Assembly (NCBI GenBank): GCA_963777855.1
Contig: CAVZRW010000015.1
Span: 1-64,000, forward strand
Length of the DNA stretch: 64,000 bases
Origin: Prado023 sp963777855
GTDB taxonomy: Bacteria; Actinomycetota; Actinomycetes; S36-B12; CAIYMF01
Direction of reading: 5' to 3'
Positions 42,527 through 51,057 of the stretch are shown piece after piece. Made by a program: the position numbers and the translations under genes. How positions within the stretch are numbered: the first letter of the stretch is position 1; each line of letters begins with the position of its first letter. Below the pieces are notes generated by a model. It was given only the letters and a program-made list of their open reading frames with translations, was not told the DNA's origin and did not search any database.

Positions 42527-43287
42527 GACAGGGCCCCGGCGAGAGTCACCGCGGCGGTCACGCCTACCGCGGCGGAGGCGATGATCACCGCGCTCATGGC
42601 AAGCCGGGTCATCCCGTTGAGGTAGTGGGCGGTGAGCATGTCGGCGGTGCCGTTGAGCATCGGCACACCCGGGACGACGAACAGCGTGGAGGCCGCCAGC
42701 GCGGGGGTCGCGGCCTCGCCGAGGTCGAGCAGTTCGGCCCCCATGGCGACGAGGAACGCGGAGGTGAATGCCGCCAGGGTCACCGAGACGAACGGCTTGA
42801 GGTGCTTGCTGACCAGCAGGTGGCGCACCCACGCCCCGGCCCAGCCGCCCAGGAAGGTCAGGGCGACGGCCGGTGCGGTGCCGTGGAACAGGGCCGCGAA
42901 CGCCGCGCTCGACCCGCCGAGGGCCAGCATGACCATCCACACCGGGTAGACCCGGCCCCCGTTGCGGATCAGCGTCAGCCGGGAGCGCACCTGGGCGGGG
43001 GTGAGCCCGTGGGCCTCGGTGTCGGCGACCAGGGCCTTGATCTGGGTCAGCGTGGTGAAGTTGATGCCCAGGTGGGCCGCGTGCCGACCGGCGGAGAGCC
43101 GCTGGCCGTCGGCGGAGACCGTCATCGCCACGTTGATCGAGGAGATGGCCGCGTGGCACTCCTCGGCGCCCAGCGCCCGGGCCATGCGCTCCATCGTGGT
43201 CACGGTGCGGGTCGTGTCGCCGCCGGAGAACTGGACCAGCTCACCGACCTCGAGGGACAGGTCGAGGGCGTCGGCCAGTGCGCTCAT
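42523..43287 (-). CDS. ThrE-type exporter, large subunit (YjjP-like)
   Basis: This 254-residue protein starts at 43287 (MSALADALDLSLEVGELV). The soluble N-terminal half has GGDTTRTVTTMERMARALG and NFTTLTQIKALVADTEAHGL, typical of the ThrE/YjjP domain; five membrane helices follow, including LFVVPGVPMLNGTADM. With the overlapping YjjB-like gene it forms an exporter for threonine, serine or small dicarboxylates. The pair follows the tRNA-Lys gene on the same strand, separated by a strong terminator. Confidence 0.87.
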   Translation of the reverse strand: MSALADALDLSLEVGELVQFSGGDTTRTVTTMERMARALGAEECHAAISSINVAMTVSADGQRLSAGRHAAHLGINFTTLTQIKALVADTEAHGLTPAQVRSRLTLIRNGGRVYPVWMVMLALGGSSAAFAALFHGTAPAVALTFLGGWAGAWVRHLLVSKHLKPFVSVTLAAFTSAFLVAMGAELLDLGEAATPALAASTLFVVPGVPMLNGTADMLTAHYLNGMTRLAMSAVIIASAAVGVTAAVTLAGALS

Positions 43288-43327
43288 GTGGCCACACCGT
43301 ACTCGGCCCTGCCCGAGCAAAGCGAAA

Positions 43328-43350
43328 GCCCCCCGGGATCGCCGGGGGGC
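43328..43350 (-). terminator. Terminator of tRNA-Lys
   Basis: GCCCCCCGG pairs perfectly with CCGGGGGGC around a five-base loop, four bases after the tRNA-Lys 3' end on the minus strand. It is followed on that strand by CTTTCGCTTT, a broken T-run, making it a good intrinsic terminator. Confidence 0.8.
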
Positions 43351-43353
43351 CAG

Positions 43354-43426
<73 letters not shown>

Positions 43427-43519
43427 GAGTGCCTTCAGATGTTACCAGCGCGCCGGGCCGCCGGCCAAACCGCCGATGGACTGGGCTGGTGCGCGGATGG
43501 CCGGGGCGTGCGGGGGCGC

Positions 43520-45412
43520 TCAGCGCAGCGCCTCCACCCACCCCACCGCGCGGCGACCCTCGCTGCGCAGCCATTCGATCCGGGCGCCCGCCACGATCAG
43601 CAGGGCGCCGGCGATGCCCAGCGCCTGCCAGCGCGCCAGGGTCGCCAGGCCGCTCCACACCTGGGCGAAGGCCGCGATGAGCAGGGCAGCCGCCGCCGGC
43701 ACGAGCAGCCCGGCGAGGTTCATGCGGGCGCCCACGACCACCGCGACCACGGACGCCGCGAGCACGAGCGCCAGTCTCAGCAGGTGCGGGCCCGTGGCCT
43801 CGAACGACGACCCCAGGGCCCAGGGCGCGGCCCAGGTGGCCACGGCCGACGGGATCAGGGCCACGGCCACCGCTGGGCCCAGCCACTGCAGGGACGGGCA
43901 CTGCGGGCCGGACCGGCGCCAGAGCAGCCCCGCGACCAGCAGAAGCCCGGCCAGCGGCAGCGAGTAGGACTCGACCTCGTCCGGGGTGTCGATCGGGGCC
44001 AGGACCATCGCGGCGAACCCGAGCAGCGCACCCACCCACCCGGCCCACGGGGCGTGCCAGCCCAGCACCAGGGCTGCCAGTGCCGTGAGCCCGCAGAGCA
44101 GCGCCAACTGGCTGGCCACGTCCGTCCCGTCGGCGCCCTGCCCCAGGGCCGTGACGCGCAGGACGGACCAGGTGACCCACACACTCGTGGCACCGACCAC
44201 TGCGGGGGCCAGCGCCCGTCGCGACGCCCACAGGCCGATGCCCACCCCCAGGCCCGCCAGCGCCGCCACGGCCGCCATCCAGGTGGGTTGCACGATCGGC
44301 GCGAGCCCGATGACCAGGGCGACCGCGACCCCGACCAGGCTCGCCGAGAGCAGGCGCACCGCCGGCCGCTGATCACGCACCGACCAGAGGGTGACCGCCG
44401 CCGCTGTGGCGATCGTCGTGACCAGGGCGCCCGGCAGGGATGCGTGCTCCGTCGCTGCGGAGGCGGTGCCCATCGCTACGAGCAGGAACCCGCCGCTGCC
44501 CAGGACCTCCAGCGGGACCCGGTGGGGGTCCAGCCGGGGGGAGGGACGTGGCGCGAGCGCCTGAGCGGCCAGCATCGCGACGCAGGCCAGTGCGGGGACG
44601 GTGACCGAGGCGGCCACGACGGCGCCCGAGGCCCCGGAACCGGCGACCGCGGCCACCACGCACCCGGCGCCTGCGAGCACTGCCGCCCAGCCGAGCCAGC
44701 TCCACGCCGTCAGCCCGTAGCGGGCGCACAGCCCGAGGAGGACCGCGCCGAGCCCGGCGAGCGCCAGGGCGGGGTAGAGGGTGGGTGTGGTCACCCAGTG
44801 CTCGGGCAGCAGGCCCAGCATCGGGGCCGCGAGCAGGTCGATGGTGGCCAACCCTGCGGCCACCGCCGCCAGTGCCTGCGCGGTGCCGGCCAACCGGGTG
44901 CGCAGCCGGACCGCCAGGGCACCCACGCCGAGCGTGGCGCCGAGCATCATCAGCACCTGCCCCGCGGCACCGAGCCGGTCCCAGACCACGGCGGCGAACA
45001 CGCCCCCGGCCACGACGAGCAGCAGTGCACCGATGCCCAGCAGGACGGTCTGCGCGCTGGGAGCCGGGGTGTGCGGGCGGCTGGTGAAGTACCCGGTCGG
45101 GTACTTCACCAGCGCCCCAGCGCCCGGAGCGTGGTCGGTCGCCGGCAGGGCGCTCGGCGGGGTGCCGGGCCCGCCGGTGGCGGGCCCTCGGGCGGGCGGG
45201 GGCCACACCCGGTACTCCTCGATCAGCGCAGCCGGGGGTGGAGGATCCCCACCGGTGATCCGGTCGCCGAGCCAAGCCGCACGGGCCGCGAGCGCGTCGG
45301 CCTCGCTGAGGAACCCCGCGTAGGCGCGGTGGCCGCAGCGGCAGGTGACCATCCCCGCGACGTCGTGGTCGAAGGGATCGAGGTCCTGGGCCTTGCATCG
45401 TGGACATCGCAT
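43520..45412 (-). CDS. Large zinc-ribbon multispanning membrane protein (SCO7613-like)
   Basis: This 630-residue protein starts at 45412. The N-terminus MRCPRCKAQDLD...MVTCRCGHRAYAGF is a zinc ribbon (C-x2-C, C-x-C). A ~130-residue soluble part follows, then at least 16 membrane helices in Ala/Leu/Val-rich sequence to the end. Streptomycete 'SCO7613 C-terminal domain' membrane proteins have this build; no activity is known for them. No charged residues stand out in the helices to suggest a transport path. It ends 93 bp upstream of tRNA-Lys and lies directly downstream of a lipoprotein gene on the same strand. Confidence 0.7.
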   Translation of the reverse strand: MRCPRCKAQDLDPFDHDVAGMVTCRCGHRAYAGFLSEADALAARAAWLGDRITGGDPPPPAALIEEYRVWPPPARGPATGGPGTPPSALPATDHAPGAGALVKYPTGYFTSRPHTPAPSAQTVLLGIGALLLVVAGGVFAAVVWDRLGAAGQVLMMLGATLGVGALAVRLRTRLAGTAQALAAVAAGLATIDLLAAPMLGLLPEHWVTTPTLYPALALAGLGAVLLGLCARYGLTAWSWLGWAAVLAGAGCVVAAVAGSGASGAVVAASVTVPALACVAMLAAQALAPRPSPRLDPHRVPLEVLGSGGFLLVAMGTASAATEHASLPGALVTTIATAAAVTLWSVRDQRPAVRLLSASLVGVAVALVIGLAPIVQPTWMAAVAALAGLGVGIGLWASRRALAPAVVGATSVWVTWSVLRVTALGQGADGTDVASQLALLCGLTALAALVLGWHAPWAGWVGALLGFAAMVLAPIDTPDEVESYSLPLAGLLLVAGLLWRRSGPQCPSLQWLGPAVAVALIPSAVATWAAPWALGSSFEATGPHLLRLALVLAASVVAVVVGARMNLAGLLVPAAAALLIAAFAQVWSGLATLARWQALGIAGALLIVAGARIEWLRSEGRRAVGWVEALR

Positions 45413-45456
45413 CGGGCCACCCCCTGCCAATCGCGCGTCCCCCCGCAGTTCCCACG

Positions 45457-46765
45457 CTACCCGCGGGGCGGACGCTGCCGGTGGATGCAAAGGTCCTGGG
45501 CAGGCGAAGGCTCCGGTAGCGCTCGGCTCAGCCCGGCGGGTTGGCTCGGGTCCACTGGGGGTGGGGCTTCGGACGACCCGGGCTGAGGCCCGTCGGGCCT
45601 GGGCGGCTGGGGGGTGAACGGCTGCGTCGCGTCGGGCTGGGCCTGGTGGGGGGTGAACGGCTGCGTCGCGTCGGGGCCGGGTTGGGTGGCGCCGGGTTGG
45701 GTGGTGCCGGGGTGGACCGGCCCCGGTGGGTAAGTCGGGGCTGCCGGGGCGCGGGTACGACGGGGCCACCGCCGGCCACGCCAGCACTCGCTCCCGGGCC
45801 GCGCGCACGGTGGCGGCGGAGGCCGCCAGGGCAGCGGCCGTGGCATCCGCGGCCGGGCCGGTGCGCAGGGCGACATCCCGGTCGAGGGCCCCCCGCAGGT
45901 CCGCCGTGGTCGAGGCCAGCGCCTGGGCGCTCGCGCGTCGCTGGTCATCCGGCGCGGCGGCAGTCAGTGCGGCCAGCTCCGAGGCCAGTTGGGTCAGGGG
46001 CGGCTGTGCGGCCGTCCAGCGCGCCGTCAGCTGGGCCGGGTCAGCAGCAACGCTCGACAAGGAGGCTGTCAGGTCCTGGGCGAACCACCGCGCCTGCGTG
46101 TGCTGGGCCGCCAGCTTCTCGTCCCACGCGCGACGCTTCGAGCGGGCCGCCAGCCACCATGCGCCACCACCGCCGAGACCCAGCAGCGCCAGCAGGCCGA
46201 GCCACAGCGGGGCCCCGCCGGAATCCTCCTGGTCCGCAGGAGCAGAGCTCTCGGTCGGGGAGGGGCTCGCGGGCTCGGATTGCGTGGGGGTCGGCGATGT
46301 CGAGGTCGACGTGGGGGTCGGGGTGGGCGTGGGTGTGGGGTGGGCGTGGGTGTGGGCGTGGGTGTCGGGGTGGGCGTGGGTGTCGGCGTGGGTGTGGGTG
46401 TGGGGGTGGGCGTCGGGGTGGGCGTCGGGGTGGGCGTGGGCGTCGCCGTCGCCTCGGCCGTGCCGTGCGGTCGCCGTCGCCTCGGCCGTCGCCTCCGGTG
46501 TCGTGGGCGCCAGGGTGGCCTCTGGCTCGCTCGCCGCGGGGGAGTCGACCGGGGGTGCCGTCTCGACGGTGGCGTCCGGTGTCGTGGGCGTCCGCGAGAG
46601 CGAAGGCCGGGTGAGGCTCGGCGAGATGGTGAGGTTCGACAGCTCCGGTCGCGCGGTCGGCAGGCTGATCTGACCGTCCTCCCCGCAGCCGGCCAGCACG
46701 GCCGTCAGGGGCAGCGTCGCCAGCATCAGGGCCACGCGCGTGCGGGCGGCAGGGGTGCGGGTCAT
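45457..46765 (-). CDS. Thr-Pro-rich lipoprotein, several apparent frameshifts
   Basis: The start at 46765 gives MTRTPAARTRVALMLATLPL followed by TAVLAGCGEDGQ, a lipoprotein signal with lipobox LAGC. After a Thr/Pro/Ser/Glu stretch comes a hexamer minisatellite that should encode (TP)n but reads His/Ala/Asp between shifts near 46465 and 46337. A membrane helix (PLWLGLLALLGLGGGGAWWLAA) and a helical region (DEKLAAQHTQARWFAQDL...) follow. A shift near 45740 leads to PGTTQPGATQPGPDATQPF-type repeats and the C-terminus at 45457. It looks like a wall-spanning lipid-anchored protein with a helical cytoplasmic or TPM-like tail. Function unknown. Confidence 0.62.
46310..46445. repeat. GGGTGT/GGGCGT hexamer minisatellite
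   Basis: About 135 bp of imperfect six-base repeats (GGGTGT, GGGCGT, GGGTCG) inside the lipoprotein gene. On the minus strand one frame gives an unbroken Thr-Pro repeat. Length variation and base-calling errors are both likely here. Confidence 0.8.
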
Positions 46766-46948
46766 CGTCAGCCTCCCGAGTTCGGGATCTAGGGGTGCGC
46801 CAGCGTACTGCCCGGGTCCCGGCGGTGGTGGCACACGCGCGGGTGGGCGCCGACCGGTTCGGGCGCGTCAACTCGTCCCCGAGCAGCCGGGCACCATCCA
46901 CCGGCCCCGCTGGGCACGCAGAAGGGCACGCCGGCGCACCTCACATGG

Positions 46949-47022
46949 GGTGAGTGACGGGACTTGAACCCGCGACCACCTGGACCACAACCAGGTGCTC
47001 TACCAGCTGAGCTACACCCACC
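46949..47022 (-). tRNA. tRNA-His (GUG)
   Basis: On the minus strand: extra G at position -1 followed by acceptor GTGGGTG/CACTCAC with C as discriminator, the G-1:C73 pair being the tRNA-His hallmark; D arm GCTCAGCTGGTAGAGC; anticodon stem CCTGG/CCAGG with loop TTGTGGT (anticodon GTG); T arm CGGGTTCAAGTCCCG. Confidence 0.95.
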
Positions 47023-47067
47023 ATGGACTCCCGATCGTGCTGGGGAGCCGGGAGAATCATACCGGAC

Positions 47068-47715
47068 TCAGGCGGGCACCTCGCCCGCGGAATCCGCGGT
47101 CCCGTGGTCCACGACGTGATCCGCGGCAGCCGCGCGCGCCTCATCGGTCGAGGGGCCCGGCGCGGCGACGAACAACGTGGCCCGGTAGTAGCGCAGCTCG
47201 GCGATCGACTCCCGGATGTCGGCCAGGGCGCGGTGGCCGCCGGTCTTGTCGGGGGCGTTGAAGTAGGCCCGCGGGTACCAGCGGCGGGCCAGCTCCTTGA
47301 TGGTGGAGACGTCCACGAGCCGGTAGTGCAGATGGGCGTCGAGCGCGGGCATGTGCCGGCTGAGGAAGCCGCGATCCACGTACACGCTCGACCCGGCCAG
47401 GGGTGCCCGCCGCGCCTCGGGGGCGTGGCGGCGCACGTACTCCAGCACGGCCGCCTCGGCCTCGGCCAGGGGGATCCCGCCCGGGATGTCCTCGAGCAGG
47501 CCGGACTCGGTGTGCATCGAGACGACCACGTCCTCCATGCCGTCGAGGATCGCCAAGTCCGGCGGGCGCACCACGAGGCTGATCCCGGCGTCGAGCTCGT
47601 TGAGCTCGGCATCGGTCACGACAGCCGCGACCTCGACGATCTCGTCGTGGACGGGGTCGAGCCCGGTCATCTCGCAGTCGATCCAGACCAGGCGGTCGTT
47701 CCGGGCGTCAGTCAC
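47068..47715 (-). CDS. orn: Oligoribonuclease
   Basis: This 215-residue DEDDh 3'-5' exonuclease degrades 2-5 nt RNAs, including pGpG from c-di-GMP. The motifs are intact: RLVWIDCEMTGLDPVHDEIVE (Exo I, DxE), SVYVDRGFLSRHMPAL (Exo II Asp; the usual GNSI is GSSV here) and GGHRALADIRESIAELRYY (Exo III, H-x4-D). A slightly extended acidic C-terminus is present. Location next to tRNA-His is common in actinomycetes. Confidence 0.95.
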   Translation of the reverse strand: MTDARNDRLVWIDCEMTGLDPVHDEIVEVAAVVTDAELNELDAGISLVVRPPDLAILDGMEDVVVSMHTESGLLEDIPGGIPLAEAEAAVLEYVRRHAPEARRAPLAGSSVYVDRGFLSRHMPALDAHLHYRLVDVSTIKELARRWYPRAYFNAPDKTGGHRALADIRESIAELRYYRATLFVAAPGPSTDEARAAAADHVVDHGTADSAGEVPA

Positions 47716-47725
47716 GCGCCGAAGC

Positions 47726-48205
47726 CTACGACCCGTCGGCGGCCCACCAGCGGACCAGATCAGATCCGGTCACGATTCCCACCAGGCGGCCCTTGTCATC
47801 GACCGCCGGGACGGCCTCGGCGGAGTAGCGGGCCATGATCCGCGCGACCTCGGCCAGGGGTGCGGAGTCCAGCACGGTGCGGGCCGGGGCCCGGGAGAGC
47901 AGCGCCCCCACGCCGCGTGCCCGCATCCGCTCCTCCGAGACGGGGATGTCGGTGAGGATCATCCGGTCGGAGATGACGCCCATGCAGTGGCCGTCGTCGA
48001 CGACCACGAGGTGGCGCAGGCCTGAGACGCTCAGCAGCTGCCACGCATCCCACAGGGACTCGTTGAGGTCGATGGTCAGCACGGGTCGGGCCATCGCGTC
48101 GGCCACCACGGCCCGGGCCCACTCGACCCCGCGACGGCGGGCGGCCATCTCGGCCTGGGTGCTCGGGGCAGGAAGGGTCGCAGCGTCTGATCGGGACTTG
48201 TCCAT
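47726..48205 (-). CDS. CBS-pair domain protein
   Basis: This 159-residue protein starts at 48205 (MDKSRSDAATLP) after GGAGGCAGG. After a 35-residue charged head it consists of two CBS motifs: VADAMARPVLTIDLNESLWDAWQLLSVSGLRHLVVVD and the second ending AEVARIMARYSAEAVPAVDD, KGRLVGIVTGSDLVRW. Such stand-alone pairs bind adenosyl nucleotides and often act as energy sensors. It ends 10 bp before orn on the same strand, probably one operon. Confidence 0.88.
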   Translation of the reverse strand: MDKSRSDAATLPAPSTQAEMAARRRGVEWARAVVADAMARPVLTIDLNESLWDAWQLLSVSGLRHLVVVDDGHCMGVISDRMILTDIPVSEERMRARGVGALLSRAPARTVLDSAPLAEVARIMARYSAEAVPAVDDKGRLVGIVTGSDLVRWWAADGS

Positions 48206-48299
48206 GCACCTGCCTCCACCCGTGTGATCCGGGCTCAAGCATCACCCACCCGTGGGGGTGGGTCGCAGGGGCAGGAGGCCCATGGGTGGGGGACCTAGG

Positions 48300-50018
48300 T
48301 CACGACGGGTCCGACATCACGTAGTCGCTCATCGACTCGCTGGGCAGCACGCCGATCGGTGCTCGCCGCCCCGTGCCCGCACGCTGCCAGGGTCGCGGAC
48401 CGGTCAGGGGGCGGTGGTTCACGTGGCGTGCGTCGAGGCGGGCCAGCTGTGCATCGAGGGCGTCGCGGACCGGCTCGCCGGCAGCGCCGGCGACTCCGAG
48501 GGGGCGACCGCGCCACAGGTTCGCCGCGAGCATCGACAGCCGTGGGAAGGCCCGGTACTCGCGCAGGGCCTGGTCGGGGGTGTACTCCGTCCACAGCTGG
48601 CCCTGTCCGCCCAGCACCCGCCCGGGGGCATCCGGCGGCGCGCTGCCGGGAGCCCAGGTGGCGACGTCGTCGATGGTGACCGCTGCGGCCAGGGCCAGGG
48701 GCTCGTCGGGTCCGAGTACCTCGCCGTGGTCGAGGTAGGTCGGCATCATCGGGGTCATGATCACGTCGTGCCCGGCCGCCGCAGCCACGGCCCCGAGGGA
48801 CTCGGCGCGCCACGGCATGACGACGGTCCCGGTGGGCAGGCCGCCGGCGACGAAGGCGTCGTCCCAGGCGATCGGGGTGCGTCCGAGGTCCAGGACCAGC
48901 TGCGCCAGCTGCGCGTTGACCACCCCGCGCAGGCCCTCGACACCGCCGTGCGGGGCCGCGAGTGCGCGTACCTGCTCCGACTGCGCCCACATCGCCAGGT
49001 CGGCCTCGTCGCCACCGATGTGCAGGTAGGGGGAGTCGATGGCCTCGGCGGCCTCGGCCAGCAGGGTCGCCACGATCGCCATGGCCTCGGGCAGGGGGGA
49101 GATCGTGCGCCCCAGCAACCCCCACGTGGTGGCGACCTGCTGCACGGGGATGCCGGGCACGCCCAGCGCCGGGACGGCGGCCAGCAGCGCGCAGGCATGC
49201 CCCGGGAGGTCCACCTCGGGCACCACCGTGATCCCGTGGCGCGCCGCGTGATCGATGATCTCGCGCAGGTCTGCCCGCGTGTAGAAGCCGCCGTGCGGGG
49301 TGGGTTCGATCTCCTGGCCCGGCGGCCGGCCGGTGCGGGTCCCATGGCCGATCCATGTGCCGGACCGCCACGCGCCGACCTCCGTCAGGGCGGGGAACGA
49401 CGGCGACTCGATGCGCCAGCCCTGGTCGTCGGTCAGGTGCAGGTGCAGGTGGTTCAGGCGGTGCAGGCTGGCCAGCTCGATCCAGCGCAGCACCTCGTGG
49501 ACCGGCGCGAAGTGCCGGCATACGTCGAGCATGAAGCCCCGATACTCGTGGGCAGGCGCGTCGCGGACGCTGACCTGGGGCAGGACCCAGTCGTCACGGC
49601 GGACGGCGGCCTCGCGCCAGGCGTCGGCGGGCAGCAGCTGCCGGACTGTCGTGCATCCCTGCAGGGCCCCGCGAGGGTCGGCGGCGGCGAGCGTGATCCC
49701 GCCGGCGGCGATCGTCAGGTGGTAGCCCTCCGGCGGGAGGGTCGGGTCCACGACGGTGCGGATGTGCGGGCCCTGGGAGTCGCCGTGTGAGGCCGCCGCC
49801 GACGGGGTGCGGGGCTGGGCGGCAGTGCGGGTGGCGGCGGGCCCGGGCGCGGCGAGCTCGGGTGCGGGGGGCTCGGGGGCCGGCAGCGGATCGAGGACCC
49901 GCAGCGCGAAGCGCACCTGGGGGACCCAGGGGCCGGACACGGTCAGAGGCCCGGCCAGCGGCAGCCAGCCGGAGGGCTCGAGATCCAGAGGGGGCCACAA
50001 CAGCGGGAGGTGCGCCAT
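48300..50018 (-). CDS. Beta-N-acetylhexosaminidase, GH20
   Basis: This 572-residue protein starts at 50018 (MAHLPLLWPPLDLEP). An N-terminal GH20b-like domain (GYHLTIAAGGITLAAADPRGALQGCTTVRQLL) precedes the TIM barrel: VRDAPAHEYRGFMLDVCRHF, LNHLHLHLTDDQGWRIE, VVPEVDLPGHACALL, and the catalytic pair LHIGGDEADLAMW (Asp-Glu). VVMPWRAESLGAV and GGQGQLWTEY complete the active site. No signal peptide is seen, so it probably acts on imported GlcNAc oligosaccharides or muropeptides. A Pro/Ala-rich insert lies near residues 50-75. Confidence 0.92.
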   Translation of the reverse strand: MAHLPLLWPPLDLEPSGWLPLAGPLTVSGPWVPQVRFALRVLDPLPAPEPPAPELAAPGPAATRTAAQPRTPSAAASHGDSQGPHIRTVVDPTLPPEGYHLTIAAGGITLAAADPRGALQGCTTVRQLLPADAWREAAVRRDDWVLPQVSVRDAPAHEYRGFMLDVCRHFAPVHEVLRWIELASLHRLNHLHLHLTDDQGWRIESPSFPALTEVGAWRSGTWIGHGTRTGRPPGQEIEPTPHGGFYTRADLREIIDHAARHGITVVPEVDLPGHACALLAAVPALGVPGIPVQQVATTWGLLGRTISPLPEAMAIVATLLAEAAEAIDSPYLHIGGDEADLAMWAQSEQVRALAAPHGGVEGLRGVVNAQLAQLVLDLGRTPIAWDDAFVAGGLPTGTVVMPWRAESLGAVAAAAGHDVIMTPMMPTYLDHGEVLGPDEPLALAAAVTIDDVATWAPGSAPPDAPGRVLGGQGQLWTEYTPDQALREYRAFPRLSMLAANLWRGRPLGVAGAAGEPVRDALDAQLARLDARHVNHRPLTGPRPWQRAGTGRRAPIGVLPSESMSDYVMSDPS

Positions 50019-50115
50019 TGCCCGATCATGCCCCGACCGCGCCGCCCCACGCCCGCCCCGCCCCCCGCCCCGCCCCCCGCCCCGCCCCCCGCCCCGCCCC
50101 CCGCGCCCGCCGGAC

Positions 50116-50196
50116 GATGTGGGCCCCGTCTGGGTGGTCCCGTGTGGTCCCCGGCCCCGTCTCGATGGATTTGGGCCCTCACACGGGGCCCACATC
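50116..50196. repeat. GGCCCCGT hairpin element, copy C
   Basis: An outer stem GATGTGGGCCCCGT (50116-50129) / ACGGGGCCCACATC (50183-50196) is perfect over 14 bp. Inside are a third GGCCCCGTCTCGATGG arm (50153-50168), lacking its usual partner, and a GGGCCC. It lies between the divergent GH20 gene and a small membrane protein gene, just 36 bp before the latter's start. Confidence 0.8.
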
Positions 50197-50232
50197 TCGG
50201 GCCGGCGGGGCGGGCGGTGTGAGGATCGGACC

Positions 50233-50871
50233 ATGCTGATGTATCCGCGGGCCACGGGTCGCCGCAATCGCCAGGTCGCTGCCGACATCGCCGTGCTGCT
50301 GGCCGTCCTGCTCTTCGCATGGTTCGCCCGCCAGGTGCACGAGACGGTGATGGAGCTGACCGCCATCAGCGCCGGGATGACCGACAGCCTCACCGGCGTG
50401 CAGGACACGTGGGGCTCGGTGGCCGACTCGGTCAGCGGCGTGCCCCTGGTCGGCGACAACCTCGCCGATGCGTTCCGCGGGGTCTCGGACGCCACGGTCG
50501 GCAACGCCGCCCAGTCCGCCCAGGCAGTCACTGACGCGGTCACCGATACCGCGCGCGTCCTGGGCCTGGTGACGTTCGCCGTGCCGACTGCCCTGCTGCT
50601 GGTTCTGTGGCTGCCGCGGAGGGTGGCGCGCTCCCGGCGTTGGGGCGCCGCGGACTCCGTCCTCGGTGGCGCCACCGCCGCCTCCAGCGACCTGGACCGC
50701 GACCGCCTGCGCGAGCTGATGGCCCTGCGCGCGCTGTGCCGCCTGGACCTGGCCGACCTCGCCGCGCACACTCCCCGGCCCTTCGAGGCCTACGCGTCCG
50801 GGGACCACCAGCCCCTGGTCGATGCGCTGTTCGACGACGAGGGCATGGTCGTCCCGCGCGCGCTCGCCTGA
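50233..50871 (+). CDS. Two-helix membrane protein, hypothetical
   Basis: This 212-residue protein has an N-terminal helix (VAADIAVLLAVLLFAWFARQV), an outside segment of about 80 residues that is Ser/Thr/Asp-rich with heptad-like Val spacing (MTDSLTGVQDTWGSVADSVSG...), a second helix (VLGLVTFAVPTALLLVLWLP), and a basic-then-acidic cytoplasmic tail of ~85 residues. The layout recalls small bacterial HAMP-less sensors or MCP-like stubs, but no known domain is recognisable. A partial repeat of its last 24 bp recurs 67 bp downstream. Confidence 0.65.
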   Translation: MLMYPRATGRRNRQVAADIAVLLAVLLFAWFARQVHETVMELTAISAGMTDSLTGVQDTWGSVADSVSGVPLVGDNLADAFRGVSDATVGNAAQSAQAVTDAVTDTARVLGLVTFAVPTALLLVLWLPRRVARSRRWGAADSVLGGATAASSDLDRDRLRELMALRALCRLDLADLAAHTPRPFEAYASGDHQPLVDALFDDEGMVVPRALA

Positions 50872-51057
50872 CCGGGGGAGCCGTCGGGCGCCTGCCCTCG
50901 GTGGGCTGGGTCACCGCTGGTTCCCGCGTGCTCGTCTGACCGGGGCAGCCGCGCTCGGCGCGCCCTCGACGGGCCGGGACGGCACCAGTTCCGGCGCGGG
51001 TGGGCCACCCCCGGGAGGGCGCGCGGCCCCTCCCGGCGGGGCGTCGACGGCCCCGGC

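Noticed and set aside
43439..45586. 715-residue plus-strand frame opposite the large membrane protein
   Set aside because: Arg/Gln/Gly/His-rich shadow of the minus-strand gene, which has a zinc ribbon and membrane helices.
50041..50110. C-rich CCCCGCCCCCCG stretch as a functional element
   Set aside because: Simple low-complexity sequence before hairpin copy C; no defined pairing or motif.
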